Origin: Anaerolineales bacterium
GTDB taxonomy: Bacteria; Chloroflexota; Anaerolineae; Anaerolineales; UBA6663
DNA: 54,596 nt
NCBI GenBank assembly: GCA_020850595.1
Contig: JADZEK010000108.1
Location: forward strand, 1-54,596
Direction: 5' to 3'
The translations under genes and the position numbers were made by a program. This document shows positions 36,214 through 44,294 of this stretch, piece by piece; the first letter of the stretch is position 1, and every line of letters begins with the position of its first letter. The notes below the pieces were generated by a model that was given only the letters and a program-made list of their open reading frames with translations, was not told the origin of the DNA and searched no databases.

Positions 36214-36726
36214 CTAGCCGCGGGTGAACTCTTCCTTGAGCTTCACGCCCACCTCGTTGAACTCGTCGAGGTCGTCGTGGCGGATGACGGTCAGCGCGGT
36301 GATGTGCTTGCGCAAGTCCTTGGCGATGGCGGTCGCGGCCGTCTGCGCGGCGGCGGTCAGCGCCTTGTTCTTGGCGGTGTCCTTGGCCTTCGCCTCGGCG
36401 ACGGAGAGGTGGTCAATGGCGGCGTCGAGCACGGTGTTCTGGTGCTGGTAGGCCGCGTTCTTGGCCTGGTTGATGAGCACGTCCACCTTGTTGTTGTCGT
36501 CCAGGAGTTCACCGCCGTGCTCTTCGCGGATGTGCTTGGCCACCGCTTCTGGGTCGAGGAGGTTGAACTTCACGCGCGCATAGGCCTGCTGGGCGGCCGT
36601 CAGTTGCGCGCCCAGGCCGGTCTTGGTGGCCGCCTTGGCCTTGTCGAGAAAGCTCTTCTTCTTCTGCCAGGCGGCGTTGGAGGCCGCGAGCGGGTAACCG
36701 GGTTCGTAATTGTTCTTGAGTGCCAT
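36214..36726 (-). CDS. Uncharacterised alpha-helical protein, 170 aa
   Basis: I do not recognise this protein. It is 170 aa, highly charged, rich in Ala, Lys and Asp, and almost entirely helical by composition, with no signal peptide, membrane segment or Cys. It starts MALKNNYEPGYPLAASNAAWQ and has a central acidic patch (HGGELLDDNNKVD). A GAGGA site precedes the ATG, and a clear terminator follows the stop, so it is a real single-gene unit. Helical-bundle proteins of this kind may be structural or stress proteins, but there is no sequence basis for a function. Confidence 0.65.
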   Translation of the reverse strand: MALKNNYEPGYPLAASNAAWQKKKSFLDKAKAATKTGLGAQLTAAQQAYARVKFNLLDPEAVAKHIREEHGGELLDDNNKVDVLINQAKNAAYQHQNTVLDAAIDHLSVAEAKAKDTAKNKALTAAAQTAATAIAKDLRKHITALTVIRHDDLDEFNEVGVKLKEEFTRG

Positions 36727-36876
36727 GGGGTCCTCGGGAGGGTGCTGGTCTAAGCGGGCAGATTGCTGACAATTCTAGTCGAAAATGCCAGGCGCTTTTG
36801 ACAGCCTCCCGACAGGCGGGTGACAGAACGCCGCCCCCCAACCGGCAATTGGGCGAGCGGGCAGCCCTTGGCCGCC

Positions 36877-37695
36877 TCAAGGCGGGCGCAGGAAGTCCAG
36901 GCTATCACGCACACCGGCGGGCGTGCCATGTGCCAGTTCCAACACGGCGTGATGCAGGCGGGGCAGCCCGGCCAGCGCCTTGAGCAGCGCGGGCCAGTCA
37001 ATCTCGCCCGCGCCGGGCGGCACGCGCCGTTGCGGGCGCGCCAGATCGGCCACGTGCGCGGTTACGATCGAGTCGCGGAGCTCGTCTAAGAAAGGCGGGA
37101 GGTTGTGCGCAGACTGCGCGTGAACCACGTCCAGCGTCATCGCCAAGTGGGGGCTGTCCACGTCCGCGAGCAAGCGTCCGACGTTGGCCGGGGTGTTGAA
37201 GAAACCTGTCGCATCGCTTTCCCAGACCGCGATGTTTTCCAGCGCGATGATTTGTCCGCCGGCCTCAGCGGCGTGGAGCACGTCCGAGAAACCGGGCAGC
37301 AGCGCGTCCCAGACCGGCAGGCCGCCGGTGAGGTAGTGTTGGGCGTGCTCGTAGCTGACGAACAGGTGAAAGGGGTGGACCACCAGGAAGCGACAGCCCA
37401 GGTCCGCGCCCAAGTCTAGGCAGCGCCGCAGGTACGCCAGCCGGGCGCGGGTGCTGTGGGCGTGTTCCGGCGACAGGTGCGGCGCATGCATAGAATTGAC
37501 CCGCAGCCGCGCCTGGCTGACCAGCTCGCGCAGTTGGTCAGCCAGGCTGAAGCGAAAGTCGCCGAAGTAGGTTTGGTAGAACTCGGAGGCCTGGAGGGTC
37601 AGTTCCAGCTCGGTAACGCCCACGGCGGAAAGCTCAGTTAGGCTTTCCGCCGTGGGGCGCGGCCAAAGGGAGCCGCTCGTCACCGCCCAGCGCAT
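36877..37695 (-). CDS. Sugar phosphate isomerase/epimerase-like TIM-barrel protein (third copy)
   Basis: A 272-aa xylose-isomerase-like TIM barrel. Visible elements are VNSMHAPHLS with candidate metal His, FLVVHPFHLF, IIALENIAV with the first Glu, LAMTLDVVHA with Asp/His, IVTAHVADLA and the final VLELAHG. It is coupled to the GH78 rhamnosidase: the stop of the rhamnosidase and this start share one base (TGATG). It is therefore likely to act on the sugar or aglycone-linked product of that enzyme. Sequence similarity to the two other barrels in the window is low. Confidence 0.8.
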   Translation of the reverse strand: MRWAVTSGSLWPRPTAESLTELSAVGVTELELTLQASEFYQTYFGDFRFSLADQLRELVSQARLRVNSMHAPHLSPEHAHSTRARLAYLRRCLDLGADLGCRFLVVHPFHLFVSYEHAQHYLTGGLPVWDALLPGFSDVLHAAEAGGQIIALENIAVWESDATGFFNTPANVGRLLADVDSPHLAMTLDVVHAQSAHNLPPFLDELRDSIVTAHVADLARPQRRVPPGAGEIDWPALLKALAGLPRLHHAVLELAHGTPAGVRDSLDFLRPP

Positions 37696-40370
37696 CAGTC
37701 GGCCTCGGCAGGCGACTCGATGGTGAAGGTGTAGTCGCCGGAGCCAAGCTGGAACACAACCACGCCCGCTGCCGCGTCCTCGCGCGCGCCGGTGAGCGGG
37801 TGGCCAGCTTCGGTCACGGCGTCCACGCGGGCGGCGGGCAGGTAGAGCGTGGCGGTGGTGTTGGGCGGGATGGTCACGTTCACGATCAGGCCGCCATCGA
37901 GCTGCTGCCAGCCGCCGGCGGCGCGACCGTAGAGCGTTTGCAGCTCGGCGCGGGCGTAGGTCAGCCCCCCGCCCGGCTGCGGCTTGAAGATCAGGTGATG
38001 GTAGCCGGGGTCGGCCGGGTCGAGCCGCAGCCCGGCCACCACCTGGTACATCCAGTCGCCCACCGCGCCATAGGCGTAGTGGTTGAACGAGTTCATGTTC
38101 CAGTCTTGGAAGCTGCCGTCGGGCTTGATGCCGTCCCAGCGCTCCCAGATGGTCGTGGCGCCCTTGAGCACCGGGTAGAGCCAGGAGGGATAGGTCTGCT
38201 GGTTGAGCAGGGCGTAGGCGGTGTCCAGGTGGCCGGTGTCGCTGAGCACGTGCGGCAGGTAGCTGGAGCCGAGGAAGCCGGTGAGCATGTGGTTGTCGCG
38301 CTTTGCAATGTCTTCCACCAGCCGGTCGCCGGCCTGGGCGCGCAGCGCTTCGGGCAGCAGATCGAAGTACAGCGCCATGACGTAGGCGGTCTGGGTGCTG
38401 GGCGAGAGGCGGCCGTTGGGGGTGAGGAACTCATGGCGGTAAGCGGTCTTCAGCGCCTCCAGCCAGCCCGCCAGCTTGGCGGCCTCGTCGGCGTAGCCCA
38501 GCACCTCGGCGGTCTTGAGCGTCAGCGCCAGCGAATAGCCCAGGAAGGAGGTGCTGATGATGGGCAGATCGGTGACGGGGTAGGGCAGGTTGGGGTCGGG
38601 CGGCGGCACGGCCAGCCAGTCGCCGAAGTGGAAGCCGCCCGCCCACACGCCCGCCGCGTTGAGCTGCGACCGGCCGAACTCGACCCAGCGCAACATGCTG
38701 GGATACTGCTCGGCCAGCAGGCGCTTATCGCCGTAGCACAGGTACAGCGTCCACGGCACGACCACGGCGGCGTCGCCCCAGCCGGTGGAGCCGCCCTCGC
38801 GCAGAATGTCGGGCACGACGAAGGGGATGCGGCCGTCGGGGTACTGGTCGGCGGCCACGTCGCGCAGCCACTTGGTGAAGAACCCGGCCACGTTGAAATT
38901 GAAGGCGGCCGTGCGCGAGAAGACTTGCGCGTCGCCGGTCCAGCCCAGGCGCTCGTCGCGCTGCGGGCAGTCGGTGGGCACGTCCACGAAGTTGCCCTTC
39001 TGCCCCCACTGGATGTTGTGCTGCAACTGGTTGAGCAGCGGCGCGGAGCACTCGAACTCGCCGGTCGGCGGCATGTCGGAGTGGACCACCACGCCGGTCA
39101 GGTCGTCGAGCGCCAGCGCGCCGGGGTAGCCGGTGACGTGCACATAGCGGAAGCCGTGGAAGGTGAAGTGCGGCTCAAACACCTCCTCGCCGCCGCCCTT
39201 GAGGAGGTAGGTGTCGGTCTGCTTGGCGCTGCGCAGGTTGGTCACGTAGAAGTTGCCGGCCTGATCGAGCACCTCGGCGAAGCGCAGGGTGACGGCGGCG
39301 CCCGCCTCGCCGCGCACGCGCAGCCTGACCCAGCCGACGAGGTTCTGGCCCAGGTCTACCACCAGCTCGCCGGCCGGGGTGGTGAACTGGCCGATGGGCG
39401 TGACGGTCTCGATGCGGCGCACGGGCGGCCCCAGGGGCGCGACCAGCAGGCCGAAGCCGTAGTCTTCCACGCGCACGCCGAACCAGTCAGCCACGTCGTA
39501 GCCGGGGCTTGACCAGCCGGGCCGCTCCAGGCGCGCGTCGTAGGTCTCGCCGTGGTAGATATCGGAGCGGCGAATGGGCCCGGTGGCGGAGCGCCAGCCG
39601 CCGTTGGTGCCGGTGACTTCCACGCGGCCGTCGGCGTAGGTGATGACAAGCTGGGCCAGCAGGGCCAGGTGTTGGCCGTAGAACTGGCGGCCCTCGTTCC
39701 AGGCGAAGAAGCCGCGCCACCAGCCGTCGCCGAGCGTGGCGGCCAGCGCGTTGGCCCCGCTGTGCAGCAGGTTGGTCACGTCGTAGGTCTGGTAGTGGAG
39801 GCGGTGCTTGTAGGTGGTCCAGCCGGGGGTGAACAGGTCGTCGCTGACGAGCCGGCCGTTAAGCTCCAATTGGTACAGGCCGTGGGCGCTGACGTACACG
39901 CGGGCCGACTGCACCTCGCCCGCGACCATGAACTCGCCGCGCAGCAGCGGGGCGGGCGTGCTGTCACTCAGGTCTTCATCGAAGCCGGGGGCGATCCACT
40001 GCGCCTGCCAGTCGGTCGGGGCGAGCAGGCCCATCTCCCACCAGGCCATTTCGCTCCAGGCCGACTCGGCGCCGGCGGCGTCCCAGACGCGCACCTGCCA
40101 GTAGCAGCGCTGGCGGCTGAGGAGGGCCGGCCCAGCGTAGGCGACGTGCATGGATTGATCGGACGGCACGCGGCCCGAGTCCCACAGGACGGATTGGGCG
40201 GCGGCGTCGCGGCAGACGCGCACCTGATAGGCGCTCTGGCGTAAACCGCGCGCGGCCGGGTCGCTGGGGGCAAGCTGCCAGCCCAGACGGGGCCGGGCCA
40301 CGTCTAGGCCGAGCGGGTTGGTCTTGTATTCACAAGTTAGCGCAGTAAGGTGCAGGGCGGCTGACGCCAT
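37695..40370 (-). CDS. Alpha-L-rhamnosidase, GH78
   Basis: An inverting glycosidase that removes alpha-L-rhamnose from glycosides. The 891-aa protein has the full GH78 layout: an N-terminal fibronectin-like domain (about 1-120), two beta-sandwich domains with WQAQWIAPGFDED and the DGWWRGFFAWN carbohydrate-binding segment, the (alpha/alpha)6 barrel from about 440, and a C-terminal beta domain. The general acid E473 lies in DCPQRDERLGWTGDAQ and the base E743 in TTIWERWDG; both are intact. There is no signal peptide, so it acts in the cytoplasm. It forms a two-gene operon with the downstream TIM-barrel gene. It is much closer to typical rhamnosidases than the GH78-like enzyme at 28844. Confidence 0.93.
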   Translation of the reverse strand: MASAALHLTALTCEYKTNPLGLDVARPRLGWQLAPSDPAARGLRQSAYQVRVCRDAAAQSVLWDSGRVPSDQSMHVAYAGPALLSRQRCYWQVRVWDAAGAESAWSEMAWWEMGLLAPTDWQAQWIAPGFDEDLSDSTPAPLLRGEFMVAGEVQSARVYVSAHGLYQLELNGRLVSDDLFTPGWTTYKHRLHYQTYDVTNLLHSGANALAATLGDGWWRGFFAWNEGRQFYGQHLALLAQLVITYADGRVEVTGTNGGWRSATGPIRRSDIYHGETYDARLERPGWSSPGYDVADWFGVRVEDYGFGLLVAPLGPPVRRIETVTPIGQFTTPAGELVVDLGQNLVGWVRLRVRGEAGAAVTLRFAEVLDQAGNFYVTNLRSAKQTDTYLLKGGGEEVFEPHFTFHGFRYVHVTGYPGALALDDLTGVVVHSDMPPTGEFECSAPLLNQLQHNIQWGQKGNFVDVPTDCPQRDERLGWTGDAQVFSRTAAFNFNVAGFFTKWLRDVAADQYPDGRIPFVVPDILREGGSTGWGDAAVVVPWTLYLCYGDKRLLAEQYPSMLRWVEFGRSQLNAAGVWAGGFHFGDWLAVPPPDPNLPYPVTDLPIISTSFLGYSLALTLKTAEVLGYADEAAKLAGWLEALKTAYRHEFLTPNGRLSPSTQTAYVMALYFDLLPEALRAQAGDRLVEDIAKRDNHMLTGFLGSSYLPHVLSDTGHLDTAYALLNQQTYPSWLYPVLKGATTIWERWDGIKPDGSFQDWNMNSFNHYAYGAVGDWMYQVVAGLRLDPADPGYHHLIFKPQPGGGLTYARAELQTLYGRAAGGWQQLDGGLIVNVTIPPNTTATLYLPAARVDAVTEAGHPLTGAREDAAAGVVVFQLGSGDYTFTIESPAEAD

Positions 40371-40503
40371 GAGCAGGCTCCTAAAGCGAGAAGAGGTTGA
40401 GTGACGAGGCCGAACGGACGAGGATAGTGTAAGGCGAGGCGGGCGGTTGCGCCAGGGGCAAAACGGCGGCGGCCGGCCGGAGGCCTATGCGATAATGGCG
40501 GGC

Positions 40504-40932
40504 ATGATTGCGCTCGAGACCGCCAAGGCGCTGCGCGCGGCCGGGCTGCGGTGGGAGCCGGCCGAGTTCGATATGTTCGCCGTGCCCGACCGCGACCTGG
40601 AGGAGACGCCGTTCGTCATCAACGACCTGCCCGCGCACATGGGCCGGCTGCAGGGCATCCCGGTGATGACATTCGACGGGTCGGCGGAGTGGGCGCTGGA
40701 CTACATCGCGGCGGGCGAGGTGGTCTGGCTGCCGAGCGAGGAGCAGTTGCGCTGGCAGCTCATGGCGCGGCTGGCCGCTGACCCGGCTTACCGGCTGAGC
40801 CTGGCCGCCACCGGCGCGGGCTGCCGTTTGACCACCACCGCCCACGGCGCGACGCGGGAGTACGAGGCCGCCGAGGCGGGGGAGGCCTACGCGGCGGCGC
40901 TGCTGGCCCTGCTCCGGGCCGAGCAGGCCTAA
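40504..40932 (+). CDS. Conserved hypothetical protein, 142 aa
   Basis: A small soluble protein starting MIALETAKALRAAGLRWEPAEFDMFAVPDRDL and ending in a helical YEAAEAGEAYAAALLALLRAEQA. Similar proteins are widespread in Chloroflexota and are sometimes labelled pilus-assembly proteins without clear support. I give no function. There are no Cys clusters, membrane segments or nucleotide motifs. The ATG at 40504 gives the family-like N-terminus; an ATG at 40495 is also in frame, and neither has a strong ribosome-binding site. It is divergent from the rhamnosidase operon. Confidence 0.7.
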   Translation: MIALETAKALRAAGLRWEPAEFDMFAVPDRDLEETPFVINDLPAHMGRLQGIPVMTFDGSAEWALDYIAAGEVVWLPSEEQLRWQLMARLAADPAYRLSLAATGAGCRLTTTAHGATREYEAAEAGEAYAAALLALLRAEQA

Positions 40933-40991
40933 ATCGTTCTGTCGTTTCTTGATAGGCAGGCTGAAGGCTGATCCGCCCTCAGCCGTAGGTT

Positions 40992-41034
40992 TCATTCGTG
41001 ATAATTCGTTGTAATTCGTGGCAATTCGTGGCAA
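40992..41034. repeat. Dispersed AATTCGTGG short-unit repeat, copy 2
   Basis: Four units of 10-11 bp related to AATTCGTGGC run from 40992 to 41034. They are the reverse complement of the CACGAATT units at 5112-5156 and 42447-42486. The unit length is about one turn of DNA. The gap 40933-41135 otherwise holds only the promoter at 41086. Confidence 0.65.
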
Positions 41035-41085
41035 GAGTCCTTTCCGCCCTCACTCGGCCTCTGCCCGCAACTCCCAAACGGCGCA

Positions 41086-41094
41086 TGTTATAAT
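41086..41094 (+). promoter_or_regulatory. Extended -10 promoter of the DUF3105 gene
   Basis: TG-T-TATAAT, an extended -10 element with a perfect hexamer at 41089-41094, 41 bp before the TTG start. No good -35 is needed or seen. Confidence 0.55.
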
Positions 41095-41135
41095 TTTCAC
41101 CGCTTTAGGACTGATTTTCGGCAGGAGAGAAGGCT

Positions 41136-41765
41136 TTGAGCAAACGCACCAGCACCCCCGCGCCGCACTATAACCCGTCGGCTCCGCGCACGAGCAAGCG
41201 CGAGCAACTGCGCCAGGAGCGCAAGCGCCGCAACCTGCTCTGGCAGATCATCTTGTGGGGTGTGCTGGGCGCATTCGCGCTGGCGATCGGCGGCTATGTC
41301 ATCTCCATCCAGCGGCCGGGCGCGCTGCCGGGCGAGCGGGAAATCCCGAACGAGAATGCAGCCGTCTTCCCCGACGGGCAGGCGCTGACGCACACCTACT
41401 ACCCGCCCTCCTCTGGGGCGCGCTACGAGACGCCCGCGCCCTGGGGCCTGGCGGCCGAGCCCGTGGCCGAGGGCAACTACATCACCAACCTGTACCGCGG
41501 CGGGGTGGTCTTCCTGTACCAATGCGCCGGCGACTGCGCCACGCTGACTGAACAGTTCCAGAGCTTGCTGAACGAGGCCCGGCCTGAGACGACTTATAAC
41601 ACCGTCAAGATTCTGGTGGCGCCCGCGCCGGCCGAGAAGCCGCTGCCGACGCAGATTGTGGCGCTGGCCTGGAACCACGAGCTTGATCTGGCGGCCTTCG
41701 ATAGGGCGCTGCTGCTGAAGTGGTACAAGCGCTTTGTGAACCAGGGGCCCGGCAACGCGCCGTAG
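41136..41765 (+). CDS. DUF3105-family membrane-anchored protein
   Basis: A 209-aa protein with a basic N-terminus (SKREQLRQERKRRN), one membrane helix (about 36-58) and an extracytoplasmic DUF3105 domain containing HTYYPPSSGARYETP, YRGGVVFLYQC and an LAWNHELDL element. The Cys pair in YQCAGDCA may form a disulfide or bind metal. The family function is unknown. The start is TTG at 41136, supported by AGGAGA at 41123-41128 and the extended -10 promoter. It is followed after about 100 bp by the histidine phosphatase gene on the same strand. Confidence 0.8.
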   Translation: MSKRTSTPAPHYNPSAPRTSKREQLRQERKRRNLLWQIILWGVLGAFALAIGGYVISIQRPGALPGEREIPNENAAVFPDGQALTHTYYPPSSGARYETPAPWGLAAEPVAEGNYITNLYRGGVVFLYQCAGDCATLTEQFQSLLNEARPETTYNTVKILVAPAPAEKPLPTQIVALAWNHELDLAAFDRALLLKWYKRFVNQGPGNAP

Positions 41766-41867
41766 GCGCACCGAGGCGCCGGGGAAGGCGGGGCCGCGCT
41801 TCCGCCAGGCGCCGCCTCGCCAAATGGGCAGGCGGCGGCGCGCCAAGGGTGTGGTAAAGTCAGCGCC

Positions 41868-42428
41868 ATGTTGCCCACTATCTACCTCATCCGCCACGCC
41901 ACGCCCGACTGGAGCCGCAAGGATATCCCCTACTTTGTCCCGCCGGGGCCGCCGCTGACGCCACAGGGCGAGGCCGAGGCCGCGCAGCTCGGCGAGTTCC
42001 TGCGCGACATGGGCGTCCGGCGCGTGTGGCACAGCCCGCTGGAGCGCGCCGCCCGCACGGCGGCGCTGGCTGCCGAGGCGGCCGGGGCCGCGCTGGAGTT
42101 GGACGTGCGCCTGGCCGAGCAGCGCCCCGAAGAGAAAGCCGCCGAGGTGCTGGCGCGCATTTGGCCTATGTGGCGCCTGGCGGACGAGCGCTGCCGGAAA
42201 GACGGCCCGGTCGCGTTGGTGAGCCATGGCGGGCCGATTCAGCGCCTGCTGGTAGAACTAGGCCTGGATGACAAGGCGCTCCAGCACTATAAGAGCCAGT
42301 TCGACCACAACAACCCGCTGCCGCCCGCGGGGGCGTGGCGGGCGGTGCAGACGGAGGTTGATGGGCCGTGGGCGCTCGACCTGGCCTACACGCCCGAAGC
42401 GCACCGGACGAAGGCGTGGCTGGTATAA
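41868..42428 (+). CDS. Histidine phosphatase family protein (phosphoglycerate mutase-like)
   Basis: A 186-aa phosphohydrolase with the catalytic LIRHATPDW motif (phospho-His in RHA), a WHSPLERAARTA segment and the second His in ALVSHGG. It belongs to branch 1 of the superfamily. Its short length suggests a small-molecule or phosphoprotein phosphatase rather than the glycolytic mutase. The substrate is unknown. A good terminator follows at 42564. Confidence 0.85.
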   Translation: MLPTIYLIRHATPDWSRKDIPYFVPPGPPLTPQGEAEAAQLGEFLRDMGVRRVWHSPLERAARTAALAAEAAGAALELDVRLAEQRPEEKAAEVLARIWPMWRLADERCRKDGPVALVSHGGPIQRLLVELGLDDKALQHYKSQFDHNNPLPPAGAWRAVQTEVDGPWALDLAYTPEAHRTKAWLV

Positions 42429-42446
42429 GGCCGGCGGGGATTTTTG

Positions 42447-42518
42447 CCACGAATGAGCACGAATTGAAACGAATTGACACGAATGGAGATGGAGGGGGAT
42501 GGAGGGGGATGGAGGGGG
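42447..42518. repeat. ACGAATT-unit repeat copy 3 plus GGAGGGGGAT tandem repeat
   Basis: From 42447 to 42486 lie CACGAAT-type units that share the exact 20-mer ACGAATGAGCACGAATTGAA with 5137-5156. Immediately after, the 10-mer GGAGGGGGAT is repeated 2.8 times (42491-42518). Confidence 0.7.
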
Positions 42519-42563
42519 CGACCGGCAGATCAGCAGCCGAGCAAGAACCAAAGATGGGAGCAC

Positions 42564-42591
42564 GGGCCGGTCGAGCGAGACCGGCCCTTTT
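42564..42591 (+). terminator. Intrinsic terminator after the histidine phosphatase gene
   Basis: GGGCCGGTC, loop GAGCGA and GACCGGCCC form a perfect 9-bp stem followed by TTTT. It separates the plus-strand phosphatase from the convergent pseudouridine synthase gene. Confidence 0.85.
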
Positions 42592-42600
42592 GATGTGCGG

Positions 42601-43185
42601 CTAGGGGGTGAGGCCGAGGGCGCGGCGTAGGGCCTTTAGCTCGGCGGGCGTCAGGTCGCGCCACGCGCCGGGGGCTAGGTCGCCCAGACGCAGCGGGCCG
42701 AGGGCGGTGCGCACCAGGCGCAGGGCGGGCAGGCCCACCGCCGCCGTCATCCGCCGCAACTGGCGCTTCTTGCCCTCGCGCAGCACCACGCGCAGCCAGG
42801 CCGCGGGGTGGTAACCCCGCACGGGCACGGGGCGCGGCGGCAGGCCGGGGTCGGGGGTCACTTCGGCTTCGGCGGGGCGCACGCGCTCGCCGCGCAGCAC
42901 CACCCCGGCCCGCAGCTGCTCCAGCGCGCCGGGCGGGATCGCGCCGGAGACCAACTCCACCTGCACCAGGTAGGTCTTGGGGTGCTCAAAGCGCGGGTTG
43001 GTCAGGCGGTGGGCCAGCGGGCCGTCGTCGGTGAGCAGCAGCAAGCCTTCGCTGTCGTAATCGAGCCGGCCCGCCGCGTACACGCCCAGCGCCGGAACGT
43101 AGTCGGCCAGCGTGGCGCGGCCGGCAGGGTCCACGAAGTTCGAGAGCACGTTGTAGGGCTTGTGGACCAGCAGGTAGCGAGGCAC
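42601..43185 (-). CDS. rluE: 23S rRNA pseudouridine synthase, RluE type
   Basis: Converts a uridine in 23S rRNA to pseudouridine. It is 194 aa with the catalytic Asp in the AGRLDYDSEGLLLLTDDG motif, the N-terminal YLLVHKPYNVLSNF, and the REGKKRQLRRM basic motif of the RsuA/RluB/E/F group. There is no S4 domain, as in RluE. The Gly/Leu-rich C-terminus (LGDLAPGAWRDLTPAEL) is standard. The exact position modified is inferred from E. coli RluE. It is probably a single-gene unit. Confidence 0.85.
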   Translation of the reverse strand: MPRYLLVHKPYNVLSNFVDPAGRATLADYVPALGVYAAGRLDYDSEGLLLLTDDGPLAHRLTNPRFEHPKTYLVQVELVSGAIPPGALEQLRAGVVLRGERVRPAEAEVTPDPGLPPRPVPVRGYHPAAWLRVVLREGKKRQLRRMTAAVGLPALRLVRTALGPLRLGDLAPGAWRDLTPAELKALRRALGLTP

Positions 43186-43270
43186 AGCGGCAGGCTAGGC
43201 CGAGGCGGGGAGCGGCGAGGCGGCCGGGCCGCGCCCGAGGGTGAAACGCAGGCCGGGCGGGCGCGGCCGG

Positions 43271-44191
43271 CTACATGCAGGGGAACATGGAACAGTTGCG
43301 ACAGCTGCGCTCGGAGGCGACCAGGCGCGTCATCAATTCGTCTATCGCCAGCGCGGGCTGGCCGAGGTTGATGATGCCGTGGCAGCAACTGTGCACGCCG
43401 TAGGTGGTCAGGCTCAGGTAGTTATCCACGGCCTCGGGGTCTTCGTCTAGCTCGTAGCGGTTGTCATAGCGCGTCTCCAAGACCTGGAGGGCCTCGTCGC
43501 GGCTGATGGCGCGGTTGTCGTCAATCAGGCTTTGGTGAATGGCCTGGGCTTTGCGGCGCACGCCCTTCAGCTCGCGGTTGGTGTAGGGCGCGCCGATAGC
43601 CAGCCGCACCCGCGGGCCGATCTTCTCGAGCAACTCGGCGTTAAACTCATCCAGGTCCCAGATATTGTCTTTAGTGAGCAGCATGCGCACCAGCACCGAG
43701 CGCGCCCCGCGGTCAAAGGCTTCGCGGCAGAAGGCGATGGTGCGGTCGTAGGTGTTGCGGCCGCGGTGCCACTCGTGGAACTCCTTCGAGCCGTCAATCG
43801 AGACGCAGAAATCGAGGCGCTCGAGCGAGGTGAACTCGCGCAGGCGGCGCACCGTGCCGTTGGTCTGAATGGTCTGGGTGAGACGTTCTTCGGGGTACTC
43901 GGCCAGCAGGGTGTTCACCATGGCCGGGAACTCGCGGTGCAAAAAGACTTCGCCGGTGCCGCACCAGTAGAGCCATACCTGCGTGGGCGTGGCGTCCACG
44001 AAGCGGCGGGTGAAGTCGAGCACGGTGGCCTGGTCTACAATGCGGCGGTTTTCGCCGTTGATGACGTTGGTGTAGCACATCTTGCAGGCCAGGTTGCACG
44101 AGGAGATCGGTTCAACGTATAAGCTCTCGCGGATGAGGCGGATGGGTTTCTGCGTGGTGCCGGGCAAACCTTCCAGAGTAATGACGCTCAT
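43271..44191 (-). CDS. Radical SAM protein with C-terminal Cys cluster
   Basis: A 306-aa radical S-adenosylmethionine enzyme. The cluster motif is C32-x3-C36-x2-C39 in SSCNLACKMCYTN, followed by WLYWCGTGEVFLH (a GGE-like SAM-binding element) and FCVSIDGSKEFHEWHRG. The C-terminal CCHGIINLG and CRNCSMFPC Cys groups can bind an auxiliary [4Fe-4S] cluster, as in SPASM or Twitch proteins. The ATG at 44191 is chosen since it begins 31 residues before the cluster; the frame is open farther upstream into the M23 gene. No candidate peptide substrate or partner gene is visible nearby, so the reaction is unknown. Confidence 0.82.
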   Translation of the reverse strand: MSVITLEGLPGTTQKPIRLIRESLYVEPISSCNLACKMCYTNVINGENRRIVDQATVLDFTRRFVDATPTQVWLYWCGTGEVFLHREFPAMVNTLLAEYPEERLTQTIQTNGTVRRLREFTSLERLDFCVSIDGSKEFHEWHRGRNTYDRTIAFCREAFDRGARSVLVRMLLTKDNIWDLDEFNAELLEKIGPRVRLAIGAPYTNRELKGVRRKAQAIHQSLIDDNRAISRDEALQVLETRYDNRYELDEDPEAVDNYLSLTTYGVHSCCHGIINLGQPALAIDELMTRLVASERSCRNCSMFPCM

Positions 44192-44242
44192 CGCGCCTCC
44201 CGAAGCTGCGCTGCCGACCGCAATCTGACCGGATTGGGCGGC

Positions 44243-44248
44243 ATTATA
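44243..44248 (-). promoter_or_regulatory. -10 element of the radical SAM gene
   Basis: A perfect TATAAT on the minus strand, about 52 bp before the radical SAM start, in the short gap after the M23 gene. The -35 region is not convincing. Confidence 0.4.
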
Positions 44249-44294
44249 CAAGGCCGGCATAGATTTAGCGATAGGGAGTTTGCGCGTTACGGCG

